Shown here piece by piece: positions 27,037 through 35,222 of a stretch of DNA of 64,000 nt. The position numbers were made by a program, and so were the translations under genes. The stretch comes from Acanthopleuribacter pedis (lineage in GTDB: Bacteria > Acidobacteriota > Holophagae > Acanthopleuribacterales > Acanthopleuribacteraceae), in assembly GCF_017377855.1 (NCBI RefSeq), contig NZ_JAFREP010000004.1, positions 310,001 to 374,000 of the forward strand, written 5' to 3'. How positions within the stretch are numbered: the stretch's first letter is position 1; every line of letters begins with the position of its first letter. The notes beneath the pieces were generated by a model. It searched no databases. It saw only the letters and a list, made by a program, of their open reading frames with translations, and had not been told where the DNA came from.

Positions 27037-27205
27037 GCCAAAAGAAGTACCGAGGGATGGGTTTTTGGCGAAAGATCTTGAGTGAAATGGCTCGAAAAAA
27101 GCGGAGGCGCACGACCGCACCCGGCAGGTGCGGGGGAGGATTTTTGCAGGCTGTTGCAACGCAAAGGTTTAGCTAAGATACCGCGAGCTATCGCGCTTCT
27201 TGGGT
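27037..27205. repeat. R1 dispersed repeat, copy C (diverged)
   Basis: About 169 bp clearly related to the other R1 copies. The right end TATCGCGCTTCTTGGGT and the inner GGCGAAAGATCTTGAGTGAAATGG match, but the left end is decayed (CCAAAAGAAGTACCGAGGG). The inner hairpin is kept with compensating changes: CCGCACC-CGGCA-GGTGCGG at 27115-27133. It lies between hslO and a small TPR-like gene. No TA duplication is evident here. Confidence 0.75.
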
Positions 27206-27318
27206 TCAAGGGCGCCGTTCGTGCCAAGCCATTTTTTACCTTTATCCTCGTTTCAATCTGTAATAGAATCATCTGTTCTTGACAAATAAGACCTTAGTGT
27301 CACGGGGTTTTTCGACAT

Positions 27319-27801
27319 ATGACAGAAAACAAAACACTTGACTCAGCGGTTCAGCAATTTAACAAAAAGAATTGGGAGCAGGCCGCCAAGGCGTTTAACG
27401 AGCTTTTGGCAGATGAATCGGTTACCAACCAGATTAAACACCGCATCCGTCAATACCAGGTGATTGTTGATCGCAAGCTCAACGGTTCCTCCGCCGACGA
27501 TGAAGCCAGTGATATGAAATTGGTGTCCTACCACATGAACATGGGTGAGCGCGACCGCGCTCGTGAAATCCTCAACAATTCCAGTTCTATTGACGAAGGC
27601 GCCAAGTTGACCTTGCTCGCTGAGATGGCCGTGGAAGAGGAGCAGTTGGAAGAAGCGGTTTCTCTGTTGGAGAAAGCGATTGAGATCTCCACCGACAACC
27701 GTGGTTATGCTTTAAACTCGCCGGTTTTTGCCGCCGTCGTCAACCAGCCCGAGTTCGAATTTTTGCGCCAGGGCGGGGAAGAGCAACCGCAAGAAGATTA
27801 A
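27319..27801 (+). CDS. Small acidic TPR-like helical protein
   Basis: A 160-residue soluble protein, strongly acidic at both halves. Residues 7-60 (AVQQFNKKNWEQAAKAFNELLAD) and 80-135 (MGERDRAREILNNSS, LEEAVSLLEKAIEIST) resemble tetratricopeptide repeats, so it is probably a protein-binding adaptor. The tail, with ALNSPVFAAVVNQPEFEFLRQ, is like the ends of TPR proteins. No family name is assigned. A TTGACA lies at 27279-27284 upstream, but without a clear -10. The ribosome site is weak. Confidence 0.7.
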   Translation: MTENKTLDSAVQQFNKKNWEQAAKAFNELLADESVTNQIKHRIRQYQVIVDRKLNGSSADDEASDMKLVSYHMNMGERDRAREILNNSSSIDEGAKLTLLAEMAVEEEQLEEAVSLLEKAIEISTDNRGYALNSPVFAAVVNQPEFEFLRQGGEEQPQED

Positions 27802-28149
27802 TCGTGTCGCGTGCGGTCCGTCTTTGATGCGTCGGCTCCGCCGCTTGGCTGTTTTTGGCCGCGGGTATCAACTTTTTATTGGGTTCGTTCGGTTGGAAAG
27901 CGACCGAGCGACGCCCCCTGTCTGCTCGGTGGCATCAGGTCGGTGCCGTTTTATTTTTTCGCTTTTGCCGCCTCCTGCTTGACCCCTTGCCTTTAATTGG
28001 TGAAGATGACCTTTCCTTCCTGGTTGGCGAATGCTTTCACCGCGCATCTCAGCACATACGACCCTTATCCGGGCCGTTTCTGGTTTGGATCGCGTTCTGT
28101 TTCCAAATCGCCGCCGGGGCCGATTTTGTTTCAGTAGCGAGGATCCCCC
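27802..28149. other. Intergenic region without recognised features
   Basis: A 348-bp gap between the TPR-like gene and the GlmU-like gene. Open frames on both strands here have poor codon use and no ribosome sites. I see no repeat, terminator with a T run or known RNA. Confidence 0.4.
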
Positions 28150-29283
28150 ATGCATATCACTAACCTCAAGATTCAAGTGCGTGTCACCGAAGAATGGCTC
28201 GCCTGGCCGATTGCAGGTTTGACCCTGCGTGAGCGGCTCACCCGTGTCTTGCAATCTTTCAGCGAGGCACCCATTGCCTTCGTGGAGCCCGATACCCCGA
28301 TTTCCTGCACCGATCACAGCGATTACCTTATCCTGGGCGGTGCTTTTCCTTTTCTCAGTAGGGGTTTGCTCCTGCAGCTTTGCGAGGGCAAAAAGTATGG
28401 CGAGCCCCGGGTTGCCTTCCCTGATAAAAACCAAAATGCAGGTGTTGCTTTTTTACCCGCTAACCACGCCCCGGTCGAGGCCGATTCGTTTCCCGCCTTT
28501 TTAGATCGTCTGTTCGATTTGGCCGATATCGACAACCAGCATTGTTTGCAAGAGGTAACCGGGCCCGTTTCCCTGAGCAGCGTTAATCAGTATGCTTTTG
28601 ACCGGAAGATGGCCCAGGTCCTCCGCGAGGGCGCCATTATTCCCGTGCCCCATCAGGTCTTTATTGAGGAGACTGTCACGGTTGAGGCTGGTGCCGTTAT
28701 CGCACCCAATGTGTACCTTGGTGGGACGACTTACTTGGCCACGGGCGCTCGGGTTGAGATGGGTTCTGTCTTGCGCGACGCCGTGGTTGCCTTCGGTGCA
28801 CAGGTTAAGCCCTACTGTGTGTTGGAAAAGTGCAAGGTGGGGGCAGGTGCCGCCGTGGGTCCCTTTGCACATTTGCGAGAGGGCACTGACTTGGGCGAGG
28901 ATGTCAAGGTAGGCAACTTCGTGGAAACCAAAAAAGCGACGTTGGGAGCCGGCAGCAAGGCGAGCCACTTGACCTATTTAGGGGACGCTGTGATTGGTCG
29001 GCATTGCAATATCGGCGCGGGCACGATTACGTGCAACTACGATGGGTTCAGCAAGCATCAAACCGAGCTGGGAGAGGGCGTGTTCATCGGCTCCGGCAGC
29101 CAGCTGGTGGCGCCGGTCACGCTGGGGGACGGCAGTTATGTCGCCGCGGGCAGTGCCGTTACCCATGATGTTCCCGCCAATGCCTTGGCCGTTGCCCGTT
29201 CCAAGCAGGCCAATAAAGAAGACCGTGCTGAAACCATTCGCCGCATGGCGCGCAAAAAAGCAGCGCGAACGGATAGCGAATAA
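28150..29283 (+). CDS. GlmU-like left-handed beta-helix acetyltransferase with decayed N-terminal domain
   Basis: A 377-residue protein. Residues about 160-360 are a GlmU-type left-handed beta-helix: [36 protein letters not shown] with the catalytic His, and [13 protein letters not shown], matching the glucosamine-1-phosphate acetyltransferase half of GlmU. The N-terminal 155 residues lack the LAGGxGTRM loop and the UTP-binding motifs, though [16 protein letters not shown] still resembles the VLxGDVPLL segment of a uridylyltransferase. It may make GlcNAc-1-P only, needing a separate uridylyltransferase, or act on another sugar phosphate. The ATG follows GAGGATCCCCC. Confidence 0.82.
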   Translation: MHITNLKIQVRVTEEWLAWPIAGLTLRERLTRVLQSFSEAPIAFVEPDTPISCTDHSDYLILGGAFPFLSRGLLLQLCEGKKYGEPRVAFPDKNQNAGVAFLPANHAPVEADSFPAFLDRLFDLADIDNQHCLQEVTGPVSLSSVNQYAFDRKMAQVLREGAIIPVPHQVFIEETVTVEAGAVIAPNVYLGGTTYLATGARVEMGSVLRDAVVAFGAQVKPYCVLEKCKVGAGAAVGPFAHLREGTDLGEDVKVGNFVETKKATLGAGSKASHLTYLGDAVIGRHCNIGAGTITCNYDGFSKHQTELGEGVFIGSGSQLVAPVTLGDGSYVAAGSAVTHDVPANALAVARSKQANKEDRAETIRRMARKKAARTDSE

Positions 29284-29295
29284 CCCCGTGCTTCG

Positions 29296-29539
29296 CCCGC
29301 ATTTCTCACCAGAATTCGTCGCGAGGCTTTGAAATTACTGTGAGTGCACAGGTTGCGACCGAAGGAAAACGCAGCGGGGCCGACCTATCGCGGGGCCGAC
29401 CTATCGCGGGGCCGACCTTTCGGCGTAGCAGCGCTACGTCGAGGCTGCCCCACCGTTGCTTTGCAAGGGTGCAACCAAGTAACCTAAGTAATCGCAGTTC
29501 TTTCAGCGCCGGAGCAGAGCTTTTGGTGAGAAATGCGGG
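29296..29539. repeat. R2 dispersed repeat, copy a (long form)
   Basis: A 244-bp element bounded by perfect 16-bp inverted ends, CCCGCATTTCTCACCA (29296-29311) and TGGTGAGAAATGCGGG (29524-29539). Inside the left end is ATTCGTCGCGAG, shared with all R2 copies. It contains three tandem 16-bp units (29374-29421) and a perfect hairpin CGTAGC-AGC-GCTACG (29424-29438). There is no open frame with coding character. It starts 12 bp after the GlmU-like gene. Confidence 0.8.
29374..29421. repeat. Three tandem 16-bp repeats inside R2 copy a
   Basis: Two exact copies of GCGGGGCCGACCTATC (29374-29389, 29390-29405) and a third, GCGGGGCCGACCTTTC (29406-29421), in direct tandem. The single unit GGGCCGACCTTTCGGCG is also present in R2 copy b, so the array arose by local duplication within this copy. 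Confidence 0.9.
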
Positions 29540-29835
29540 TTAGTCGTGCCGCGAGAACATGTTAGGGTTCTTTTGCCGGTACCGCGGGGTTTGTTTTCCA
29601 GGGCTTGTGGGTGGACCCCTCATCGGGGTCGCTGCACGCTTGTTTTTGCGGCAGAATCGTCGCGAATGAAATTGCTTCATCCCGTGTGTTACACGATGGT
29701 GGGCGGCGCCTTTAGCTCTTTTCTCGCGGGTGCCGCGGGAAGAGCGCCTTGCGAAACCGAAGGTTGCGTTCGGTGGGTTGGTGCGACGCTTGGGCGGCGT
29801 TCGTGCTGAAGGCGGCGGGAAATAACGGAGGATTT

Positions 29836-30603
29836 ATGTTGCTGAAAGGGAAGAAGATTTTAATTTTAGGTATTGCCAATCACCGCTCCATCGCGGCAGG
29901 TATTGCCAAGGTCTGTGCCGCCCAAGGCGCACAGCTTGCCCTCACTTATCTCAATGATCGTTTTTTGAAGTCTGTTGAAAAAATTGCCACCGACTTTGAA
30001 AACCCTTTATTGTTGCCTTGTGATGTCAACCAAGACGATCAGGTGGTCGCTTTGTTTGATCGCATTAAGGAGGAATGGGGTCATTTGGACGGTTTGGTCC
30101 ATTCCATTGCCTTCGCGGATCAAAACGACTTAAAAGGTTCCTTTGAAGAGACCAGCCGGGACGGTTTCCTGTTGGCGCACAATGTTTCGGCCTATTCATT
30201 GCCGTTGTTGGCCAACCATGCCAAGCCGCTTATGGCGGAACGGGGTGGCAGCATTCTTTGTATGAGTTATCTGGGTGGCGAGCGTGTGGTGACCAATTAC
30301 AACGTGATGGGTGTTGCCAAGGCTTCTCTGGAAATGTCGGCCAAATATTTGGCGGCGAGTATGGGTGAGCACAACATTCGTGTCAACATCGTGTCGCCGG
30401 GTCCCATTAAAACCTTGGCGGCCTCGGGGATTGCCGGGTTCCGCTCCATTCTCGACGAGGTGAAAGAACGCAACCCATTGAAGCGCAATGTCGACCCCAA
30501 CGATGTGGGTAACGTCAGCGCCTTCTTGTTGAGTGATTTTGCGAGCGCGGTGACCGGTGAAACCATTCACGTTGATGCGGGTTATCACATCCTTGGAATG
30601 TAG
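29836..30603 (+). CDS. fabI: Enoyl-[acyl-carrier-protein] reductase (NADH)
   Basis: A 255-residue FabI catalysing the last step of the type II fatty acid elongation cycle. The catalytic Y145, Y155 and K162 lie in SYLGGERVV and NYNVMGVAKASLE, with the Tyr-X6-Lys spacing of FabI. ILGIANHRSIAAGIAK binds the cofactor and VSPGPIKTLAASGI is the substrate loop. This is the triclosan- and isoniazid-type target family. The ATG at 29836 follows GGAGGATTT; the frame upstream to 29749 is not coding-like. A bidirectional terminator follows. Confidence 0.96.
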   Translation: MLLKGKKILILGIANHRSIAAGIAKVCAAQGAQLALTYLNDRFLKSVEKIATDFENPLLLPCDVNQDDQVVALFDRIKEEWGHLDGLVHSIAFADQNDLKGSFEETSRDGFLLAHNVSAYSLPLLANHAKPLMAERGGSILCMSYLGGERVVTNYNVMGVAKASLEMSAKYLAASMGEHNIRVNIVSPGPIKTLAASGIAGFRSILDEVKERNPLKRNVDPNDVGNVSAFLLSDFASAVTGETIHVDAGYHILGM

Positions 30604-30611
30604 CTTGGAAA

Positions 30612-30640
30612 ACAAAAAACCCCGGCGATTGCCGGGGTTT
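30612..30640. terminator. Bidirectional terminator between fabI and the thioredoxin gene
   Basis: ACCCCGGC (30619-30626) pairs with GCCGGGGT (30631-30638) around GATT. Six A residues lie on the left and TTT on the right, so the hairpin can end transcripts from both the plus-strand fabI and the minus-strand thioredoxin gene, whose stops lie 9 and 23 bp away. Confidence 0.85.
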
Positions 30641-30662
30641 CTGTGATTTGATTCAGGTTCGA

Positions 30663-31103
30663 TTATTTAATTTTTTCATCCAAGTGCTGGACATAATCCA
30701 GTGGGCCGCCGGGGCGATAGCCGGTGGTCAGGAGGACCTGTTCCTTGGCGTCGATCATCAGGATCGTGGGAAAACCGCGAATGCGGTAGCGGCTGGCCAA
30801 TTTGTCGTTCTGGACCATCTGTTCTTGGGGCAATTTGCTGTATTTGGGGAAGTCGACCTTGAGCAAGACCAGCTTTTCTTCGGCGTAATCGTCAAAGGTG
30901 TCCTTGGAGAAGACCTCGCGGTCGAGGCGTTTGCACCAGCCGCACCAGTCACTGCCGGTGAAGTTGATTAAAATAACCTTATTTTCGCGTTTCGCGATTT
31001 CCAAGGCTTGGTTGTAGTCGGTAATCCAGGCATCGTCGCCGGCGACGGCGGAAGCGCCCAAAAAAAGCAATGCCGGCAAGAGGGCTTTCCAAATTCGTTT
31101 CAT
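30663..31103 (-). CDS. Exported thioredoxin-fold protein
   Basis: A 146-residue periplasmic thioredoxin-like protein. Residues 1-22 are a signal peptide (KRIWKALLPALLFLGASAVAG). The redox motif is WCGWCK (53-58), as in the thioredoxin_7/DsbD-gamma-like family, followed by DYAEEKLVLLKVDF, and the cis-proline segment GFPTILMID (110-118). It probably reduces or supplies electrons to periplasmic disulphides. The ATG at 31103 follows GGGAGAAGCTT; the open frame extends to 31682 but the extra part is not coding-like. Confidence 0.9.
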   Translation of the reverse strand: MKRIWKALLPALLFLGASAVAGDDAWITDYNQALEIAKRENKVILINFTGSDWCGWCKRLDREVFSKDTFDDYAEEKLVLLKVDFPKYSKLPQEQMVQNDKLASRYRIRGFPTILMIDAKEQVLLTTGYRPGGPLDYVQHLDEKIK

Positions 31104-31851
31104 AAGCTTCTCCCGTTGATGGTGAACCCGAGCCGCGGCTCCGGGTGGGTTGCTCGTTCGCCTTTGGGCGGAAAACCATGCCGGCCGGGCGATTGACGAG
31201 GGTGAACCCGTGGTGGTTCCCATCTTAAACACCCATATTGTACATGATCTTCCAAAATCCCGAAAAAAAGGTTCGGCGCATACGGTGGTCCGCGCAAATC
31301 CCACGCCGGCTAACTTAAGCAGGACCCGTGCCACGCTTAAAAAGCTTCCTAAATAAATAAAGCTCGGGGGAGCAGCCCCGAGCCTTATGTAATCCGAACT
31401 TCTATGGATTAAGATTCTGTTGTTTTGCCGTCGCTTTGGGATAAAGCTGAGGCACGCGTTCTTGTGAAAGATACGATGACTCGTGACGGCAGCCGACAAA
31501 TAATCGCACGGATCGGGTGCTGTTGGAAGTCCTCTTTTCCAAAAAAATCGGAAAAACATGGATTCGCTGAGATCGTCCCATCGTGTCCCGATTCTTAGCC
31601 CAAAAAAATGGCCGCTGATCAACGAGGTGGAGGCAATCCTCTTGATGAATCGCCCCGTGGTAGTAAAGAACTTAACACGCATGAGGGACTTCGAGAGGGT
31701 CGTCGAAAGGGGGATTGTCGCTGTGTGCGCTGAAAAACGCTGCTGACAGGTTTGTCGTCGCTAAGGGGCGAGGTAAGGGTCGCTTAATCGTCTTTTTGGG
31801 TGTAATGAACCGTGGTTCGGTTGGTGTCTTTCTGCCTTTGTGACGTCAAAT

Positions 31852-31899
31852 GGGCATGCCGCGCGGCGGTCGTCCGTCGCGGCATGCCCTCGCTTTTTG
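31852..31899 (+). terminator. Strong terminator-like hairpin in a gene-free region
   Basis: GGGCATGCCGCG (31852-31863) pairs perfectly with CGCGGCATGCCC (31878-31889) over a 14-base loop and is followed by TCGCTTTTT. No plus-strand gene precedes it for more than 1.2 kb, so it could end an unannotated small RNA; alternatively it is a stray palindrome. Confidence 0.5.
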
Positions 31900-32059
31900 G
31901 GAACCTCTATCGAGATTTTAGGTTGAGGATGAATTTGGGTGCCTTGGGGAAACGCCTGAGGTTGTTTTCCCCGTGCCCGATTTTTGGTTTGCTCAGAAAA
32001 ACCGTGGATCGTTTACGGCGCGGCCACAGCCGCGGGGCGGCCATCCGCTTTACTCAGTC

Positions 32060-32172
32060 GAGCTATACGCGACGTCGCGCAGCTGCGCCGAAAGGTCGGC
32101 CCGTTTGCGCTTGGTCGTCACCTTCGTACTCACCAGCTTTTCGGCTTCTCGCGACGAATCCTCGTGATAAAT
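32060..32172 (-). repeat. R2 dispersed repeat, copy b
   Basis: On the minus strand it reads CACGAGGATTCGTCGCGAGAAGC near 32165-32143, then GGTGAGTACGAAGGTGACGACC, and GGGCCGACCTTTCGGCGCAGCTGCGC near 32105-32080, collinear with the left half of R2 copy a and carrying a single instance of the unit that is tandemly repeated there. It abuts the end of the 56-aa membrane protein gene. Confidence 0.7.
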
Positions 32173-32178
32173 GTGGAC

Positions 32179-32349
32179 TTAGGTTTGTGACGCTTGTTTT
32201 TTGGCCGCCTCTTGTTGCTCTTCCTCCATCTTGCGGAACAGGTATTGAAGGTCGCGGAAGCCGCCGATGGTGACCCATACCGAAAGGATCGCGAAGAGCG
32301 CCAGTACTATGAAAAAAATGACCTTCCAAAACAACATCCAGCTTTCCAT
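32179..32349 (-). CDS. 56-residue single-pass membrane protein, symporter partner
   Basis: A very short protein: MESWMLF, one hydrophobic helix (about 8-30, VIFFIVLALFAILSVWVTI), then a charged tail rich in Glu, Lys and Gln (FRKMEEEQQEAAKK). GGAGG lies six bases before the ATG at 32349. It begins one base after the stop of the sodium:solute symporter, so it is surely cotranslated. Small single-helix partners are known for some SSS and related transporters (for example MctS-type or YhdT-type proteins), and this is likely one. The family is not identified. Confidence 0.8.
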   Translation of the reverse strand: MESWMLFWKVIFFIVLALFAILSVWVTIGGFRDLQYLFRKMEEEQQEAAKKQASQT

Positions 32350-32350
32350 C

Positions 32351-33934
32351 TTAGACCTCCTCGGCGGTTTGTCGGTACAGGTTGGTTTCTTGTAGGGCTT
32401 GGGTGGATTCGGCGCGGTCTGGGAACAGCAGCGATCCAACCACCATCACGATCATCGAAAACAGGACCGTCATCAGGCCGATGCGTTCACCGGAAACATT
32501 CCAGCCCAACATCTCCTGAACCGGGCCCAGGCCGGTGATGGCGAAGATGCCGCTCAGCAAAGCCATGAAGGCGCCGGTTGAGCTGGCGCGTTTCCAGTAG
32601 AGGCCGCCGACCAGCACCGCGAAGGAGCCGGTGAAATAAATCGCCCCTGTTACCGCCATGTAATCCCAAATATCATCGCGACCCTTGTAGGCCAAACCCC
32701 AGTAGAGGATGTATACGCCGATGGCGACGATGGCAATGCGCGTGCATTTGATGCGAGCGGCCGCGCTCATGTCCTCGCGGCGCAAGGGGGCGATGATGTC
32801 TTGGGTGATGACGGAAGACCAGGCCAGCAGGTAGGAGTCGTGGGTGGACATAAACGCCGCGATCATCGCTGCTGAAATCAAACCCAGGAGGCCGGCCGGA
32901 ATCATGCGGCCCAGCAGGATCGGCATCGCATAAAGGTTGTTGACCGCCTCACCGCCCGCTGCTGGGAAAAAGGCTGCTTTGAGTTCCGGTGCCTGGCTTG
33001 CAATGTACACAAAGGCCGCGATACCCAGAAAGTTGGGGACCAGGAAGCGAACCATAAAGGAAATGGACGAGAACATATATTGTTTGCGAACGGTTTGGGA
33101 ATCTTTGGCCGCGAGCGCACGGGCGACCGCCGTCGGCCAAATCGCGCAACTCACCAGGCCCGCCGTGAAGGCCATCCACAGCACGTATTCCAGCCCAAAA
33201 TTACCTTCCGCCGCGAAGGGGTCGAAGCCGGCCGGGCCCATTTCGGCGGCGACCGTGTTAAACAGGTTGTCCCAGCCGATAAACTGAATCGCCAAAGCCG
33301 TGGCGACCAGCAAACCCACCGAAAGCACCACGAATTGAATGTAATCGGTGACGACGACCGAGAACATGCCGCCAAGGGTGGTGTAGACCAAAACCAGAAT
33401 CAGCAAGGTGGTCATGACCAGTGGGAGCGCCCAGCCCTGGGCCGAAAGGCCGGTAACGCCGACGATAAAAATAGAACCGACCTTGAGAAACAAACCCATG
33501 TTGAGAATGCCGCCCAGGGCCAGCATGATCCCGCCCAGCACCCGCGTTTTGCGGTCGAACCGTTTTTCATAATATTCAGGAATGGTGAGGACCTCGGTAT
33601 CGCGTAGCTTGGCGACAATAAACCCGGAGATGCCCACCAAGAAGGTGACAATTCCCGCGACCAGGGCGATGTGGAAGGCGGCGAAACCGCCGGTGAACCC
33701 CTTTTGGGCGCTGTACATGACCGTCACCAACCCCATCTCGGTGCCGGTCATGGTGGCGATACCGAGGCAGGTGCCGATGGCTCGGCCGGCCCCAATGTAA
33801 TTGGTCATGTCGACGACGTATTTACGAACGAAGAGCCCGATGACCAGGGAAATACTGAGATAAACGAGGACGATGCCCCAATCAAGGGGGGTGAAGTTGG
33901 TTTGGCCGAGAACGGCGACGGTGGAGTCCTGCAT
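32351..33934 (-). CDS. Sodium:solute symporter (SSS family)
   Basis: A 527-residue inner membrane transporter of the SSS (SLC5) family with about 13 predicted helices. It begins at LDWGIVLVYLSISLVIGLF and has GAGRAIGTCLGIATMTGTEMG in helix 2, the TIPEYYEKRF loop typical of the family, TLGGMFSVVVTDYIQF, and STHDSYLLAWSSVITQDI around the sodium site. AAGGAAG precedes the ATG. It is divergent from the ROK kinase and NagB-fusion genes, so an amino sugar such as GlcNAc or a chitooligosaccharide is a plausible substrate (inference from position). Confidence 0.92.
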   Translation of the reverse strand: MQDSTVAVLGQTNFTPLDWGIVLVYLSISLVIGLFVRKYVVDMTNYIGAGRAIGTCLGIATMTGTEMGLVTVMYSAQKGFTGGFAAFHIALVAGIVTFLVGISGFIVAKLRDTEVLTIPEYYEKRFDRKTRVLGGIMLALGGILNMGLFLKVGSIFIVGVTGLSAQGWALPLVMTTLLILVLVYTTLGGMFSVVVTDYIQFVVLSVGLLVATALAIQFIGWDNLFNTVAAEMGPAGFDPFAAEGNFGLEYVLWMAFTAGLVSCAIWPTAVARALAAKDSQTVRKQYMFSSISFMVRFLVPNFLGIAAFVYIASQAPELKAAFFPAAGGEAVNNLYAMPILLGRMIPAGLLGLISAAMIAAFMSTHDSYLLAWSSVITQDIIAPLRREDMSAAARIKCTRIAIVAIGVYILYWGLAYKGRDDIWDYMAVTGAIYFTGSFAVLVGGLYWKRASSTGAFMALLSGIFAITGLGPVQEMLGWNVSGERIGLMTVLFSMIVMVVGSLLFPDRAESTQALQETNLYRQTAEEV

Positions 33935-33963
33935 CGTAACTTCCTTAGCGAATTAGTTAATTG

Positions 33964-33992
33964 AAAATACAAAAATGGTTCTCGCTCGTCAA
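33964..33992 (-). promoter_or_regulatory. Sigma70-like promoter of the symporter operon
   Basis: On the minus strand, TTGACG (33992-33987) and TATTTT (33969-33964) are 17 bp apart, 30 bp upstream of the symporter start. It matches the -35/-10 consensus at most positions. Confidence 0.65.
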
Positions 33993-34127
33993 GGTCCGAT
34001 TGTTGCGGTTTTTTGATCTTTCGTGTCTGAATAAAGTTACGGCTGCTAGGTTTTGCTTTTTTGCCGAATAATTGGCCTTTTTGTCGCGCTTTTGAGGTCA
34101 CGCCCCCCCAAAGCCTTGATTTTTTCC

Positions 34128-34156
34128 TTGTCAAGGTGATGTGGCCTGGTTACAAT
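34128..34156 (+). promoter_or_regulatory. Sigma70-like promoter of the ROK-nagB operon
   Basis: TTGTCA (34128-34133) and TACAAT (34151-34156) with a 17-bp spacer, 46 bp upstream of the ROK kinase ATG. This is the best promoter match in the window. An inverted repeat GTTTGTT (34167-34173)/AACAAAC (34183-34189) lies just downstream, over the expected start of transcription, and could be a repressor site. Confidence 0.75.
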
Positions 34157-34202
34157 GCGACATCTTGTTTGTTAAATGAAAAAACAAACTACGAGGTAGC
34201 AC

Positions 34203-35219
34203 ATGTTTTCCCCCTCCCTCAAAAAGACGGGTTCTTCCCCCGTTGATTCCAATAAAAACACGATTACCATCGGTATGGATATCGGGGGGACTAATTGTGA
34301 TATTGGTTTTGTCAATCAACATGGTACCTGTTTGCAACACCTTTCACTACCAACCCAAAACGGCACCGCCTTCGAGGGGTTTCGCGATGCGGCCCTGCGT
34401 TTGATTCGCGAGCAACTGCGGCAACTTCCCACCTATCAATGTGTCGCCATGGGGATTGCCGCTCCCGGTGCCAATTCGCGCAACGGTCGGGTTAGCGACC
34501 CATCCAACCTGGGTTGGCCCGACGTTGATTTAACCGAGGCCTTCGGCCGTTACCTTCCTTTTCCGATCTATGTCACCAACGATGCCAACGCCGCCGCGCT
34601 CGGCGAGAAAAAATATGGGGCCGCCAAGGATATGGACAACTTCGTGTTGCTCACCCTCGGCACCGGGCTTGGCGCCGGCATTTTTGTCGACGGGAACCTG
34701 CTGCTGGGCCGCTCCGGTTTTGGCGGTGAGCTGGGCCATACCCGTATTTCCGACGAAAGCCGCCTGTGTGGCTGTGGTCAAATGGGTTGTTTGGAAACTT
34801 ATGTTTCGGCCACGGGTCTGCGCCGCACGGTGATGGAACTTATTGCCAAATACGGACAAAGCGCGGGTGCCCTGGCCCACCTCGATTTTCACCAACTCAG
34901 CGCCGAACGCGTTGGGGTCGCCGCCGCCGACGGCGACATTCTCGCCTTGGAAGCATTTGAAAAAACCGGCGCGGTGCTCGGCAAGAAAATGGCCGATTGG
35001 GCCACCGTGCTCGATCCCGAGGCTTTTATTCTGTTTGGCGGCCTCACCCGAGCCGGCGAATTTCTGCTCGATCCCGTTCAGCGCAGCTTCCAAAAAGCCC
35101 TCTCCAACTTTCTTCGGGATCCGATTCCCGTGGTCTTGTCCGGTGTGCCCCACGGCGAAGCCGCCGTGTTAGGGGCCTGTCACATATCAGAATTTCTCCA
35201 CCAGATTCAGGAGGTTTGA
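34203..35219 (+). CDS. ROK-family sugar kinase
   Basis: A 338-residue kinase of the ROK family, with no DNA-binding domain. IGMDIGGTNCDIGFV binds phosphate of ATP, NDANAAALGE holds the catalytic Asp, LGTGLGAGIFVDG is the second phosphate loop, and ELGHTRI followed by CGCGQMGCLE is the zinc-binding ROK signature. It would phosphorylate glucose, N-acetylglucosamine or glucosamine. The downstream NagB fusion gene starts three bases after its stop, which favours an amino sugar. It starts at the ATG with AGGT seven bases upstream. Confidence 0.92.
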   Translation: MFSPSLKKTGSSPVDSNKNTITIGMDIGGTNCDIGFVNQHGTCLQHLSLPTQNGTAFEGFRDAALRLIREQLRQLPTYQCVAMGIAAPGANSRNGRVSDPSNLGWPDVDLTEAFGRYLPFPIYVTNDANAAALGEKKYGAAKDMDNFVLLTLGTGLGAGIFVDGNLLLGRSGFGGELGHTRISDESRLCGCGQMGCLETYVSATGLRRTVMELIAKYGQSAGALAHLDFHQLSAERVGVAAADGDILALEAFEKTGAVLGKKMADWATVLDPEAFILFGGLTRAGEFLLDPVQRSFQKALSNFLRDPIPVVLSGVPHGEAAVLGACHISEFLHQIQEV

Positions 35220-35222
35220 GCC

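Larger units (their letters stand above)
31104..32178. other. 1.07-kb gene-free region with hairpins and an R2 copy
   Basis: No convincing gene. Contents: a hairpin GCTCGGGG/CCCCGAGC at 31362-31385 with a T-rich side on the minus strand (terminator-like for minus transcripts); a 12-bp perfect stem at 31852-31889 followed by a T run on the plus strand; and R2 copy b at its right end. The stretch 31390-31850 has neither coding bias nor a known RNA fold that I recognise and could hold a small RNA. Confidence 0.5.

Noticed and set aside
29374..29421. Short tandem repeat resembling a CRISPR array
   Set aside because: Units are contiguous without spacers, only three copies, and no cas genes are near.
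31558..31746. 62-residue plus-strand ORF in the gene-free region
   Set aside because: No ribosome site, atypical codons, no family resemblance.
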